A stretch of 64,000 nucleotides of DNA from positions 124,001 to 188,000 of the forward strand of contig NZ_JARQWR010000002.1 in assembly GCF_030766725.1 (NCBI RefSeq). Reading direction: 5' to 3'. The first letter of the stretch is position 1. The number at the start of each line of letters is the position of its first letter. Both the position numbers and the translations under genes were made by a program. This document shows positions 1-7,925 of this stretch, in pieces. The notes below the pieces were generated by a model. That model saw only the letters and a program-made list of their open reading frames with translations, was not told where the DNA came from and did no database searches. This DNA is from Flavobacterium aerium. GTDB taxonomy: Bacteria > Bacteroidota > Bacteroidia > Flavobacteriales > Flavobacteriaceae.

Positions 1-896
1 ACATTCCTTTGGCAATAGGTCTAATATTGATGATGTACCCGCCATTGGCGAAAGTGGATTATTCTTTATTACCTATGGCATTTAAGGATAAAAAAGTAAT
101 CGGTATATCCTTATTGCTGAATTGGGTTATCGGCACAATATTGATGTTCGGATTGGCAGTTTTGTTTTTACGAAACGAACCCGATTATATGACAGGCTTG
201 ATACTAATTGGCTTGGCAAGGTGTATCGCGATGGTAATTGTGTGGAGTGACTTAGCTAAAGCAAACAGAGAATATACGGCTATGTTAGTTGCATTGAACA
301 GTATCTTCCAGATAGTATCTTATAGCTTCTTAGTTTGGCTATTCATCAATGTATTGCCTGCAAAATTAGGATTAGCCAATTTCAATGTAAGCGTATCAAT
401 GAAAGATGTTACAGAAAGCGTATTGATATACTTAGGCATTCCATTTCTAGCAGGTTTTCTAAGCCGTTACTTTCTTGTTAAATCAAAAGGCATAGAATGG
501 TATAATAGAAAATTCGTACCCACAATATCTCCTATTACTCTGTACGCATTGCTATTTACAATAGTGCTTATGTTTAGTCTCAAAGGTGATAAAATATTGG
601 AATTGCCAATGGATGTCCTTAAAGTAGCAATACCGTTAATTATCTATTTTATCTTGATGTTTTTCATAAGCTTCTTTATCAATAAGTCCCTAAAGATTCC
701 TTACGATAAAAATGCCTCTATCGCATTTACGGCTACGGGAAACAATTTTGAATTAGCTATTGCTGTAGCAATAGCAGTCTTCGGAATCCATTCACCACAG
801 GCTTTTGTGGGTGTCATAGGACCATTGGTAGAAGTTCCTGTGCTGATATTATTAGTAAGAGCAAGTCTATGGCTGAAAAAGAAGTATTATCATTAA
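1..896 (+). CDS. acr3: ACR3-family arsenite efflux permease (5' end missing)
   Basis: Inner-membrane permease that exports arsenite. The frame is open to the left window edge (first full codon at 3), so the true start lies outside and only about the last 298 residues are seen; the family is about 350. What is visible is a run of hydrophobic helices, the conserved transmembrane Cys in GLARCIAMV, and the late signature [11 protein letters not shown] with its conserved Glu. It would normally sit in an ars operon (arsR, arsC) to the left. The IS110 element begins just after its stop. Confidence 0.88.
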   Translation, partial: IPLAIGLILMMYPPLAKVDYSLLPMAFKDKKVIGISLLLNWVIGTILMFGLAVLFLRNEPDYMTGLILIGLARCIAMVIVWSDLAKANREYTAMLVALNSIFQIVSYSFLVWLFINVLPAKLGLANFNVSVSMKDVTESVLIYLGIPFLAGFLSRYFLVKSKGIEWYNRKFVPTISPITLYALLFTIVLMFSLKGDKILELPMDVLKVAIPLIIYFILMFFISFFINKSLKIPYDKNASIAFTATGNNFELAIAVAIAVFGIHSPQAFVGVIGPLVEVPVLILLVRASLWLKKKYYH

Positions 897-957
897 ATTA
901 ATGCAAAAAGAATTCAGGGTTATAACTAAAAGCTAAAACCTTTTAAATAAATTACTT

Positions 958-990
958 GGGGGAGTTGACTTAAAACTTCCCCTTTCTTTA
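958..990 (+). terminator. hairpin between acr3 and the IS110 transposase
   Basis: Stem 958-966 pairs with 974-982 (GGGGGAGTT against AACTTCCCC, one G-U pair), 7-base loop, followed by TTTCTTT. It could end acr3 transcription, or be a subterminal structure of the IS right end. Confidence 0.55.
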
Positions 991-2064
991 TACTCCCAAT
1001 TCCAGGAAAGGAATGATCTGATCCTCGTGTTCTGGATTATAGTAAGAATTGTTTTTCCAGAGGATAAAAGTCAATTCTAGTAATTTCCTTTGGATGGCAA
1101 CAATAGCTTTCATTTTAATTCCATGCCGTGAAACTAATCTTGAAAAGATATCTCTGAACCTTTCATCGGTTCTAATTGCAGCCAGTGCCGGAAAGTGCAT
1201 GACTTTCCTTAAATTCCGATTTCCGCGCTTGGATATTCGGGGCTTGGATTTCACAGAAGTTCCAGATGTCTTTTCCCTAACATCCAATCCAGCATAACTG
1301 ACCAGTTGTCTTTTATTCTTTATCAGTTCAAAACCACTGGTTTCAGCGATAATAGTTACAGCGGTCAAATTTCCGATTCCGGGTATAGAAGATATCATTT
1401 TCATCTTTTCCATTAGTACTTCGTCTGCTTTGGTAAGTTTAGAAATTTCTTCTCGTATCTCCTTTTCCTGCGCATCAATAAGGGCTATTCTTTTGTTTGT
1501 TCGTTTAACTGACTTTTCACTTGATTTTGCAGAAGTACGTTCAGCATGCAACTGATTTTTTAGCATGGTACGTTCCTGTACCAACTGATCACGTTCCCGG
1601 CAAAGTTGTCTCAAATCATTGAATATTTTTAGAGGAGGTTGCCAAACTTCCAATTGCCTTTCCAATCCAAATCTTGCAATGGCTTGTGAAGCACTTTTAT
1701 CAGTAATCGTTTTTATATCAAGTGTTCTCACATAATTACTAATCTTGTTTGGTAAAACGATACTGATTTGTTTTTGAACACTACATAGATAATAAGCTAA
1801 AGATTCATGGTAAACTCCTGTTGCTTCCATTACATACCGTACTTCCGTTGTGGTTGATGTTTGCTTATTAACCCATGACACAAGACTGGAAAACCCTTTT
1901 TTAGTATTGGGAAATACTTTGTAAGCATAAACTTCAACACTGATTTGCTCGTCCATTCGAGCAAGGGACACAACTAATTCCTTTTGAGCAACATCAATTC
2001 CGACTGTCTGTTTTAATAATACCTTCATCTTATTTGGTTTAGGTAAGTGATAACCTTTCTTCAT
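988..2064 (-). CDS. IS110-family transposase (DEDD recombinase)
   Basis: 358-residue transposase of the IS110 family. The N-terminal RuvC-like DEDD domain starts around residue 20 with the motif VGIDVAQKELVVSL (first acidic residue), and the C-terminal Transposase_20 domain around residues 220-310 carries SSIPGIGNLTAVTIIAE and the serine-bearing stretch YAGLDVREKTSGTS. A coiled-coil-like middle (150-215) lies between. The start at 2064 has a Shine-Dalgarno-like AGGAGA 7 bases upstream, unlike its neighbours; a second Met at 2028 is just before the RuvC domain. The frame is intact and of normal length, so the element may be active. Confidence 0.95.
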   Translation of the reverse strand: MKKGYHLPKPNKMKVLLKQTVGIDVAQKELVVSLARMDEQISVEVYAYKVFPNTKKGFSSLVSWVNKQTSTTTEVRYVMEATGVYHESLAYYLCSVQKQISIVLPNKISNYVRTLDIKTITDKSASQAIARFGLERQLEVWQPPLKIFNDLRQLCRERDQLVQERTMLKNQLHAERTSAKSSEKSVKRTNKRIALIDAQEKEIREEISKLTKADEVLMEKMKMISSIPGIGNLTAVTIIAETSGFELIKNKRQLVSYAGLDVREKTSGTSVKSKPRISKRGNRNLRKVMHFPALAAIRTDERFRDIFSRLVSRHGIKMKAIVAIQRKLLELTFILWKNNSYYNPEHEDQIIPFLELGV

Positions 2065-2260
2065 CTTTTCTCCTGAGTGGATATACTGGATATACGACCT
2101 CCAATAGAGGGTGTATTCCTTACATTCTGTTCAGATTCTGAAAGGTAAAAGAAGAGGAGGCAGTCTCTTTTCTTGAATATACCATAAGGCTATTTAAAGC
2201 AAAATCTGCTCTCTCCCTCCTTCACTTAAATTATATTATACAAACATAGGAGAAGCAAAA
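2065..2260 (-). ncRNA. candidate IS110 bridge RNA region
   Basis: In IS110 elements the non-coding left end, upstream of the transposase, is known to encode a structured bridge RNA that pairs with target and donor DNA. This stretch is non-coding, lies in that position, and read on the minus strand has local hairpins: TTCAGA/TCTGAA near 2130-2143 and CCCTC/GAGG near 2098-2112, plus an AT-rich TATAAT-like segment near 2235 that could be its promoter. The tandem repeat GGATATAC at about 2080-2097 is also here. The assignment is from family knowledge and position; limits are not defined. Confidence 0.4.
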
Positions 2261-2356
2261 GAACGTCGCTTTTTATTATCAATCTTTATAGAAATAAATG
2301 GAGAAAGCTATTTTTCAATTTATTAAATTTGAAGCTTTAATCAGGAATACCCAAAA

Positions 2357-2394
2357 TTCAGCTGCACGTATTTGAGAGTTAGCTGATTTTTTTT
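2357..2394 (+). terminator. weak hairpin with T-tract before the RidA-like gene
   Basis: TCAGCT at 2358-2363 pairs with AGCTGA at 2381-2386, followed by eight T (2387-2394). The stem is only 6 bp with a 17-base loop, so termination is uncertain. It may mark the outer boundary of the IS insertion. Confidence 0.25.
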
Positions 2395-2421
2395 ACAAAC
2401 ATTACCAATAAACAGAATATT

Positions 2422-2859
2422 ATGAAATACATTTTTCTATTATCATTTATCCTATCTTTTTCCTTTTCATATTCACAAGAGGAAACAATTAAAAAAGAAA
2501 AATGGCATTGGAATAATAATACCTTGAAGCAAGACACAATCGCAGGTTATACTCAGGTTATAAAAATTGACAATGTTCTTTACATTTCTGGGGCAGTAAC
2601 TAATAACATTACCCCGGAAGGGATTACTTCCGTTTATAATGATTTAAAGGCTTCATTAGCAAGTTTTGGAGCAACGTTTGAAAACGTTGTAAAAGAAAAT
2701 TTATACACAACAGATATTGAGGAAATGAAAAAACTCAATTATGTGAGAAAGAAATTTTATAAAATGGATTTTCCAGCAGCTACCTGGATTCAAATTCAAA
2801 GATTATATATGTCCGATGCCAAATTAGAAGTCGAATTAGTTGCTCATTTACCAAAATAA
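2422..2859 (+). CDS. secreted RidA-like (YjgF/YER057c/UK114) protein
   Basis: 145 residues: a signal peptide (residues 1-18, hydrophobic core then SYSQ) followed by a Rid domain with recognisable features (NVLYISGAVTNN, FENVVKENLYTTDIEEM, and the closing KLEVELVAHL). RidA hydrolyses reactive enamine/imine intermediates in the cytoplasm using an Arg in the motif AxRxxV. Here the matching stretch is DFPAATWIQIQ, with Thr in place of Arg, and the protein is predicted to be exported, so it is probably not a classical imine deaminase. A normal RidA is encoded at 62197-62577. Confidence 0.8.
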   Translation: MKYIFLLSFILSFSFSYSQEETIKKEKWHWNNNTLKQDTIAGYTQVIKIDNVLYISGAVTNNITPEGITSVYNDLKASLASFGATFENVVKENLYTTDIEEMKKLNYVRKKFYKMDFPAATWIQIQRLYMSDAKLEVELVAHLPK

Positions 2860-2964
2860 ATTACAAACAAGGCCTTTTGCAGTAATGGAAAACTTCCCTT
2901 ATTCAATGTTCAATTGAACATTAAAAAAGGGAAGGGAAATAGGGGGATTTTTACAGGTATATGA

Positions 2965-4458
2965 TTATTCTTTCATTGTCCCTTGTTTGGCTAGGCGTGT
3001 ATGCCATGAAAAAGCTTTCTCTAGATTATGAGGAGTATGTCCACCCATAACGCAGGCTTCTGTATAATAATTTTGTAAAGCCTCTTTATAATCGGGATGC
3101 ACACAATTTTCTATAATAACTTTAGCGCGTTCACGTGGTGCTAAACCACGTAAGTCGGCTAGACCTTGTTCTGTAACCAATATATCCACATCATGTTCAG
3201 TATGATCTACATGAGAAACCATTGGTAATACATGAGAGATAGCGTTGTTGTCTTTGGAAGCCGATTGGGTTACAAAAATGCTCAAATAGGCATTACGAGC
3301 AAAATCACCAGAGCCACCAATACCATTCATCATTTTGGTACCACCAATGTGTGTGGAGTTTACATTCCCGTAAATATCAAATTCAATCGCTGTATTAATC
3401 GCAATAATTCCTAATCTACGAATTACTTCGGCAGAATTACTGATATTTTGTGGACGCAAAACCATCTTATCTCTATATTGTTCGAAATTCTCAAGTATAT
3501 GTTTATAACATTTTTCAGAAACCGTGATAGATGAAGCTGAAGCAAAATCCATTTTTCCTGCATCAAAAAGTTCAAAAGTACTATCCTGTAATACTTCAGA
3601 ATACATGGTTAAATTCTTGAAATTTCCTTTGGAAAAGCCTGATAATACAGCATTGGCAACTTTACCAATTCCTGCTTGTAGTGGTAGTAGAGAAGGAGTA
3701 AGACGACCAATTTTAATTTCATTTTCAAAAAAATGAAGTAAATGGTCGGCAATAGCAATAGTTTTAAGATCTGGCTCTGCAATTTGAGCAGGACTGTCTG
3801 AGGTATCCGTGAAAACAATTCCGCGCACTTTGGTAATGTCAATTTCAATTACAGTATTACCAATACGACTTGCAGGATTGGTAATAAGAATAGGTTCCTT
3901 GTGAGGATATTCTTTTGGAATATAAATATCATGTAATCCCTTGAAATTCTCGGGAATAGAAGTGTTAATCTCAAGGATGATGTTTTTGGCTAAAGCAGCG
4001 AAAGTAGCCGAATTCCCAACCGATGTAGTGGGTATAATACTACCATCTTCTTCTATGGATGCAACTTCAATAATAGCAAAGTCAATTTCAGGAAGGTGCT
4101 TATTGTGTAATAATTCAGCTGTTTCACTGAGGTGTTGATCAATATAAAGGAGTTCGCCATTATTAATACTAGACCTTAAGACAGAATCGGCTTGGAAAGG
4201 CATACGTCTATATAATGCCTTGCTATGTGCTAAATCAGCATCTGTGGTATGACCTAATGAAGCTCCCGTAATTAAAGTGATTCCAATTTTCTCTTCCTGA
4301 GCAACTTTTGCGAAAGCGGGAAGTACTGCTTTGCTATCACCTGCTTTTGTAAAACCACTGGCACCCACAACCATTCTATCTTTTAAAAGTTTTGCAGCTT
4401 CATGTGCAGTAATAATTTTATCTTTGAATGCTGAAAATTTTATTCGGTTTAAATACAT
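2965..4458 (-). CDS. acetyl-CoA hydrolase/succinate:acetate CoA-transferase family protein
   Basis: 497 residues, normal for the Cat1/AarC/Ach1 class. Family features seen are GASGFTKAGDSKAVLP near the start, MYSEVLQDSTFELFDAGKM (with the expected catalytic Glu of the first part), and the glycine-rich GIGGSGDFARNAYLS late in the protein. These enzymes move CoA between acetate and succinate (or hydrolyse acetyl-CoA), linking acetate to the TCA cycle in the cytoplasm. The gene is divergent from an AraC regulator with 158 bases between them, which suggests control by that regulator. Substrate pair is inferred from the family only. Confidence 0.88.
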   Translation of the reverse strand: MYLNRIKFSAFKDKIITAHEAAKLLKDRMVVGASGFTKAGDSKAVLPAFAKVAQEEKIGITLITGASLGHTTDADLAHSKALYRRMPFQADSVLRSSINNGELLYIDQHLSETAELLHNKHLPEIDFAIIEVASIEEDGSIIPTTSVGNSATFAALAKNIILEINTSIPENFKGLHDIYIPKEYPHKEPILITNPASRIGNTVIEIDITKVRGIVFTDTSDSPAQIAEPDLKTIAIADHLLHFFENEIKIGRLTPSLLPLQAGIGKVANAVLSGFSKGNFKNLTMYSEVLQDSTFELFDAGKMDFASASSITVSEKCYKHILENFEQYRDKMVLRPQNISNSAEVIRRLGIIAINTAIEFDIYGNVNSTHIGGTKMMNGIGGSGDFARNAYLSIFVTQSASKDNNAISHVLPMVSHVDHTEHDVDILVTEQGLADLRGLAPRERAKVIIENCVHPDYKEALQNYYTEACVMGGHTPHNLEKAFSWHTRLAKQGTMKE

Positions 4459-4616
4459 GATTTTTTTAATTTTTATTAAATTAGAATCGAGATATTTATC
4501 TATTATTTAATATATTCATAATCAAAATATAACATTCGTAATTATTATTGACAATTTTACAAAAATGTATCAGGGTCATGATATTGCAATAAGCCAAATA
4601 TTTATCTATTTAGGAC

Positions 4617-5444
4617 ATGGATAGTGACGTAAACAAGAATGCTGAGAAGTATTATTTAACCCAAGTAGACAAAGAACCACAAAGTATCTATTGTCACCAT
4701 GACTTAATGGGAGAATTATTGATTCCAACACATTCTCATGATAAAGCACAGTTTTTATATACTGAGGGTGGAGTAGTGTATGTGAAAACGCAAACCAAAA
4801 CTTACTTTTTGCCTGCAAGACATTTTATCTGGATTCCAGCTAATGTTGCTCATAGTATACACCCTAGCTCAACAAATGTGATCATGCGAAATCTATATTT
4901 TCCTGTAGATAAAAGTGATGCAGATTTTTACAAGCAAGAAGGAATATATCCTGTGAATGATTTGTTACTACAAATGATTTTGTTTACCAATCGTTGGAAG
5001 GGTAATATTATGAAAAAAGACAAGCAACATTATACAATTGCATTGGCTTTTAAAGCATTATTGTTGGAAATTGGACCTATGGAATTGCCTTTAGCATTGC
5101 CATTTCCACAAGATGAAAGATTAAAAAAAGTAGTTGAATATGTGGGGAAATATTTGCATGAAGATATTGCCTTTTCAAAAATTGCAAAACACTTTGGTTT
5201 TAGTGAGCGCTCTTTATCACGACTCTTTCAAAAGGATTTAGACATGTCTTTTATACAATATCTCACAATTCAAAGAATATTGAAAGCCATAGAATTATTA
5301 TTGGAACATAGAACACCAGTTAGTGAAGTGGCGCTAATGGTAGGATATAATAGTATCCCATCCTTTAGTAATACCTTTTATAGATTGATGGGACAAAGAC
5401 CTTCAGAATATCTGAAGACTGAAGGGGTATTGAAAAAAAGCTAG
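4617..5444 (+). CDS. AraC-family transcriptional regulator
   Basis: 275 residues. Residues about 20-95 form a cupin-like sensor domain (LIPTHSHDKAQFLYTEGG, then FIWIPANVAHSI) and residues about 170-270 are the double helix-turn-helix of AraC proteins (IAFSKIAKHFGFSERSLSRLF and VSEVALMVGYNSIPSFSNTFYRLMG). The histidines in the cupin part could bind a metal or ligand. The gene is divergent from the CoA-transferase at 2965-4458, its most likely target, and ends 4 bases before the tail-to-tail nucleoside phosphorylase stop. Confidence 0.92.
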   Translation: MDSDVNKNAEKYYLTQVDKEPQSIYCHHDLMGELLIPTHSHDKAQFLYTEGGVVYVKTQTKTYFLPARHFIWIPANVAHSIHPSSTNVIMRNLYFPVDKSDADFYKQEGIYPVNDLLLQMILFTNRWKGNIMKKDKQHYTIALAFKALLLEIGPMELPLALPFPQDERLKKVVEYVGKYLHEDIAFSKIAKHFGFSERSLSRLFQKDLDMSFIQYLTIQRILKAIELLLEHRTPVSEVALMVGYNSIPSFSNTFYRLMGQRPSEYLKTEGVLKKS

Positions 5445-5448
5445 TGGA

Positions 5449-6318
5449 TTAATCCACTAACTTTTCTAAAGTGTAAGCAATCAGTTCATCAACTGCTTTG
5501 TATGGATCATTACTAAACGTACCCGTTGCTCTGTTTGCAATAATAGCATTCAATGATAAAGCTTGATGACCTAATAATTTTGATAAACCATAAATAGCTG
5601 CTGTTTCCATTTCTAAATTGGTTACAGTAGTTCCATTATGGTTAAAATTATCCATTGTTGTATTTAATGAAGGATCTTGTATTGCTAAACGCAAAACACG
5701 TCCTTGTGGGCCATAGAAACCACCCGCTGTAGCAGTGAATCCTTTGTGCATTTTTGGACTATCTAGTTTTTGAATTAAGGCGTCACTTGCTGTAATTACA
5801 TAAGGTCTTCCTTTACGTAAATCCCAGTTTGTATGCGTAATAAAAGCATCTTCGATATCTTTTTCAACGATTCCATCAATAAGATACGAACGTAACATAT
5901 TGTCCAGACCTAAACCATATTGTGACATTACAAAACTATCTACTGGAATATCCTTTTGCAAAGACCCAGAAGTACCAATACGAACAATATTTAATGAAGT
6001 TAATTCTTTTTTTACAGTTCTGGTTTCAAAATCAATATTCACTAATGCATCTAATTCATTAACGACAATATCAATATTATCAGGACCAATCCCGGTAGAC
6101 ATTACAGTAATACGTTTGCCTTTGTATAGTCCAGTTTGTGTTTTAAATTCTCTTTTTTGTGTAGAATACTCGATAGAATCAAAAAATTGAGTGATTTTTT
6201 CCACTCTATTTTGATCCCCAACAAAAATGATGTCTTTGGCAATATGCTCTGGTTTTAAATTTAAATGATATACACTTCCATCAGGATTCAATATCAATTC
6301 AGATGATTTTATTTCCAT
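5449..6318 (-). CDS. nucleoside phosphorylase (uridine phosphorylase-like)
   Basis: 289 residues of the PNP/UDP phosphorylase family, which splits nucleosides with phosphate into base and (deoxy)ribose-1-phosphate in the cytoplasm. Seen are the phosphate-binding region MSTGIGPDNIDIVVNEL, the central VRIGTSGSLQKDIPVDSFV, and the ribose-binding motif TNLEMETAAIYGLSKLLG. The C-terminal end resembles uridine phosphorylases more than hexameric PNPs, but the base specificity cannot be fixed by reading. It is followed 33 bases on by the SUI1-like gene to its right on the same strand, with which it could be co-transcribed. Confidence 0.88.
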   Translation of the reverse strand: MEIKSSELILNPDGSVYHLNLKPEHIAKDIIFVGDQNRVEKITQFFDSIEYSTQKREFKTQTGLYKGKRITVMSTGIGPDNIDIVVNELDALVNIDFETRTVKKELTSLNIVRIGTSGSLQKDIPVDSFVMSQYGLGLDNMLRSYLIDGIVEKDIEDAFITHTNWDLRKGRPYVITASDALIQKLDSPKMHKGFTATAGGFYGPQGRVLRLAIQDPSLNTTMDNFNHNGTTVTNLEMETAAIYGLSKLLGHQALSLNAIIANRATGTFSNDPYKAVDELIAYTLEKLVD

Positions 6319-6351
6319 TATATTTTATTTCAATAATTATACTTTATACTA

Positions 6352-6702
6352 TTATGAACCTACTCGTTTTACATTGTATCCTTCTGCCTGTAAAATTTGC
6401 ATTACTTTGTCTCGGAAGTTCCCTTGAATAATAATTTCATTATCCTTTACAGCACCACCAACACCACATTTGGTTTTCAATAATTTCCCTAAAACTTTCA
6501 AATCATCTTCTGTTCCTTGGAATCCTTTAATAACAGTTGCAACCTTACCAGCCCTGTTTTTTTTATCCAAATGGGCTTCCAAACGTTGCTTGTTTGGTGT
6601 TAAGGTTTCAATGCTTTCAGAATCTGTATCAAATTCAAAATTTTCATTGGTAGAAAAGACAAATCCACCCAAATCTTCTAAACTATTAGTCTTTTTAGCC
6701 AT
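6352..6702 (-). CDS. SUI1/YciH-type translation initiation factor
   Basis: 116 residues starting MAKKTNSLEDLGGFVFSTN. The C-terminal half (about 45-112) is a SUI1/eIF1 domain: KAGKVATVIKGFQGTEDDLKVLGKLLKTKCGVGGAVKDNEIIIQG-like pattern with the basic loop and the GVGGxVK motif. In bacteria such proteins (YciH) associate with the small ribosomal subunit and affect initiation fidelity. The frame extends upstream to a Met at 6759, but a strong terminator hairpin lies at 6735-6768 inside that extension, so the start at 6702 is chosen. Confidence 0.88.
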   Translation of the reverse strand: MAKKTNSLEDLGGFVFSTNENFEFDTDSESIETLTPNKQRLEAHLDKKNRAGKVATVIKGFQGTEDDLKVLGKLLKTKCGVGGAVKDNEIIIQGNFRDKVMQILQAEGYNVKRVGS

Positions 6703-6734
6703 TGCTCTGCAATTAAGGTTTTCTATAAAAATTA

Positions 6735-6768
6735 AAAAAGGCATTAAGTAAAAACTCAATGCCTTTTT
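6735..6768 (-). terminator. terminator after the 2OG-Fe(II) oxygenase gene
   Basis: Stem AAAAAGGCATT-AGT pairs with ACT-AATGCCTTTTT around a short A-rich loop, with one unpaired base on each side. It has A/T tracts on both flanks, so it could act in both directions. It separates the oxygenase from the SUI1-like gene. Confidence 0.8.
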
Positions 6769-6789
6769 ACGAATCTATAAAAATATAAA

Positions 6790-7740
6790 TTATTTTTTGA
6801 TTAATCCTAAATCTACTAAACGTTCGTATAAGAAATCGCCAGCAGTAATATCTTCGAATTTTTTAGGATTGTTCTCATCGATACAATTTTCCAAACAGTT
6901 AAGTGGCATTTCGCTTACAGGATGCATGAAAAATGGAATAGAATAACGAGAAGTTCCCCATAATTCTCTTGGTGGATTAACAACTTGGTGGATGGTAGAT
7001 TTTAATTTGTTATTCGTATGACGGGATAACATATCACCTACATTGATTACTAATTCATCTGGTTGAGCAATAGCATCAATCCATTCACCATCATGATTTT
7101 GAACTTGTAATCCACGACCTTGAGCACCCATTAATAAGGTAATTAAGTTAATATCACCATGAGCTGCTGCACGTACTGCGTTTTTAGGTTCTTCTAAAAT
7201 AGGTGGGTAGTGAATAGGTCTTAAGATACTGTTTCCGTTTTTGATATAATTATCAAAATAAAACTCATCTAAACCTAAATATAAAGATAAGGCTCTTAGT
7301 ACATAAACACCTGTTTTTTCAAGCATTTGGTACGCCTCTTTTCCTACAGTATTGAATTTAGGTAATTCCTTAACTTCAACATTTTCAGGATATTCTGCTA
7401 GTAATTCATCATTGTTTTCTACATATTGACCAAAATGCCAAAATTCCTTTAAATCACCTTCTTTTTTGCCTTTTGCATGTTCTTTTCCAAAAGAAACATA
7501 ACCGCGTTGTCCTCCAATTCCTGGAATTTCATAGCTGTATTTCGTTTCAACCGGTAGGCTAAAGAAGTTCTTTACTTCACCATACAAATCATCCACTAGT
7601 TTATCATCTAAAAAGTGACCTTTTAGAGCGACAAAACCAATATCCTCATATGCTTTACCAATTTCATTTACAAACTTTTGTTTCAATTTTGGGTCATCTG
7701 AAAGAAATTCCCTTAAATCAACGCTAGGAATATTTTGCAT
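6790..7740 (-). CDS. isopenicillin N synthase-like 2-oxoglutarate/Fe(II) oxygenase
   Basis: 316 residues, full length for the family. The N-terminal DIOX_N domain (about 3-120) includes IGFVALKGH; the core double-stranded beta-helix (about 170-280) carries the iron ligands His194, Asp196 (AAHGDINLI) and His251 (STIHQVV), and Arg265-Ser267 (RYS) that holds 2-oxoglutarate. The reaction is an oxidation of an unknown small substrate. Close relatives are common in flavobacteria as single genes. The gene is divergent from the ketoacid dehydrogenase E1 gene, with TAnnTTTG-like boxes for both directions in the 185-base gap. Confidence 0.9.
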   Translation of the reverse strand: MQNIPSVDLREFLSDDPKLKQKFVNEIGKAYEDIGFVALKGHFLDDKLVDDLYGEVKNFFSLPVETKYSYEIPGIGGQRGYVSFGKEHAKGKKEGDLKEFWHFGQYVENNDELLAEYPENVEVKELPKFNTVGKEAYQMLEKTGVYVLRALSLYLGLDEFYFDNYIKNGNSILRPIHYPPILEEPKNAVRAAAHGDINLITLLMGAQGRGLQVQNHDGEWIDAIAQPDELVINVGDMLSRHTNNKLKSTIHQVVNPPRELWGTSRYSIPFFMHPVSEMPLNCLENCIDENNPKKFEDITAGDFLYERLVDLGLIKK

Positions 7741-7789
7741 ACTATTTATTTTTTGTTAATAACTTTTTAGCTGTTAAGCCTTGTAAATA

Positions 7790-7797
7790 CAAATGTA
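7790..7797 (-). promoter_or_regulatory. -7 box for the oxygenase gene
   Basis: Read on the minus strand this is TACATTTG, an exact match to the Bacteroidota TAnnTTTG element, about 50 bases before the ATG at 7740. No TTG was found at the ideal upstream spacing, so support is partial. Confidence 0.4.
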
Positions 7798-7881
7798 TAG
7801 AATAATTTATGATTTGAATATTGAAAGTTATTAACAATTCAAAAAAATATAACAATTCATAGCTGTACTGTTATTTTTTTA

Positions 7882-7889
7882 TACATTTG
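7882..7889 (+). promoter_or_regulatory. -7 box for the ketoacid dehydrogenase gene
   Basis: TACATTTG matches the flavobacterial TAnnTTTG element and lies 36 bases before the ATG at 7926. The -33 TTG is not evident, so support is partial. Confidence 0.4.
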
Positions 7890-7925
7890 AAGATGTTTTT
7901 AAAACCCTCATTTATTTTATAAATC

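Larger units (their letters stand above)
950..2340 (-). mobile_element. IS110-family insertion sequence (ends approximate)
   Basis: The element is defined by the IS110 transposase at 988-2064 and about 280 bases of non-coding DNA upstream of it, typical of the long left end in this family. IS110 elements lack terminal inverted repeats and do not make obvious target duplications, so exact ends cannot be read from a single copy; the limits given are estimates. A 9-bp hairpin at 958-982 lies just past the transposase stop. There is no sign of a second copy in the window. Confidence 0.65.

Noticed and set aside
1049..1297. Open frame on the plus strand inside the IS110 transposase
   Set aside because: It is antisense to a clear transposase gene, has no family features and its composition follows from the opposite frame.
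3524..4138. Several open frames on both strands inside the CoA-transferase gene
   Set aside because: They lie fully within the conserved CoA-transferase and show no protein-family pattern.
6703..6759. Upstream extension of the SUI1-like protein
   Set aside because: A terminator hairpin lies inside the extension and the added residues are not family-like.
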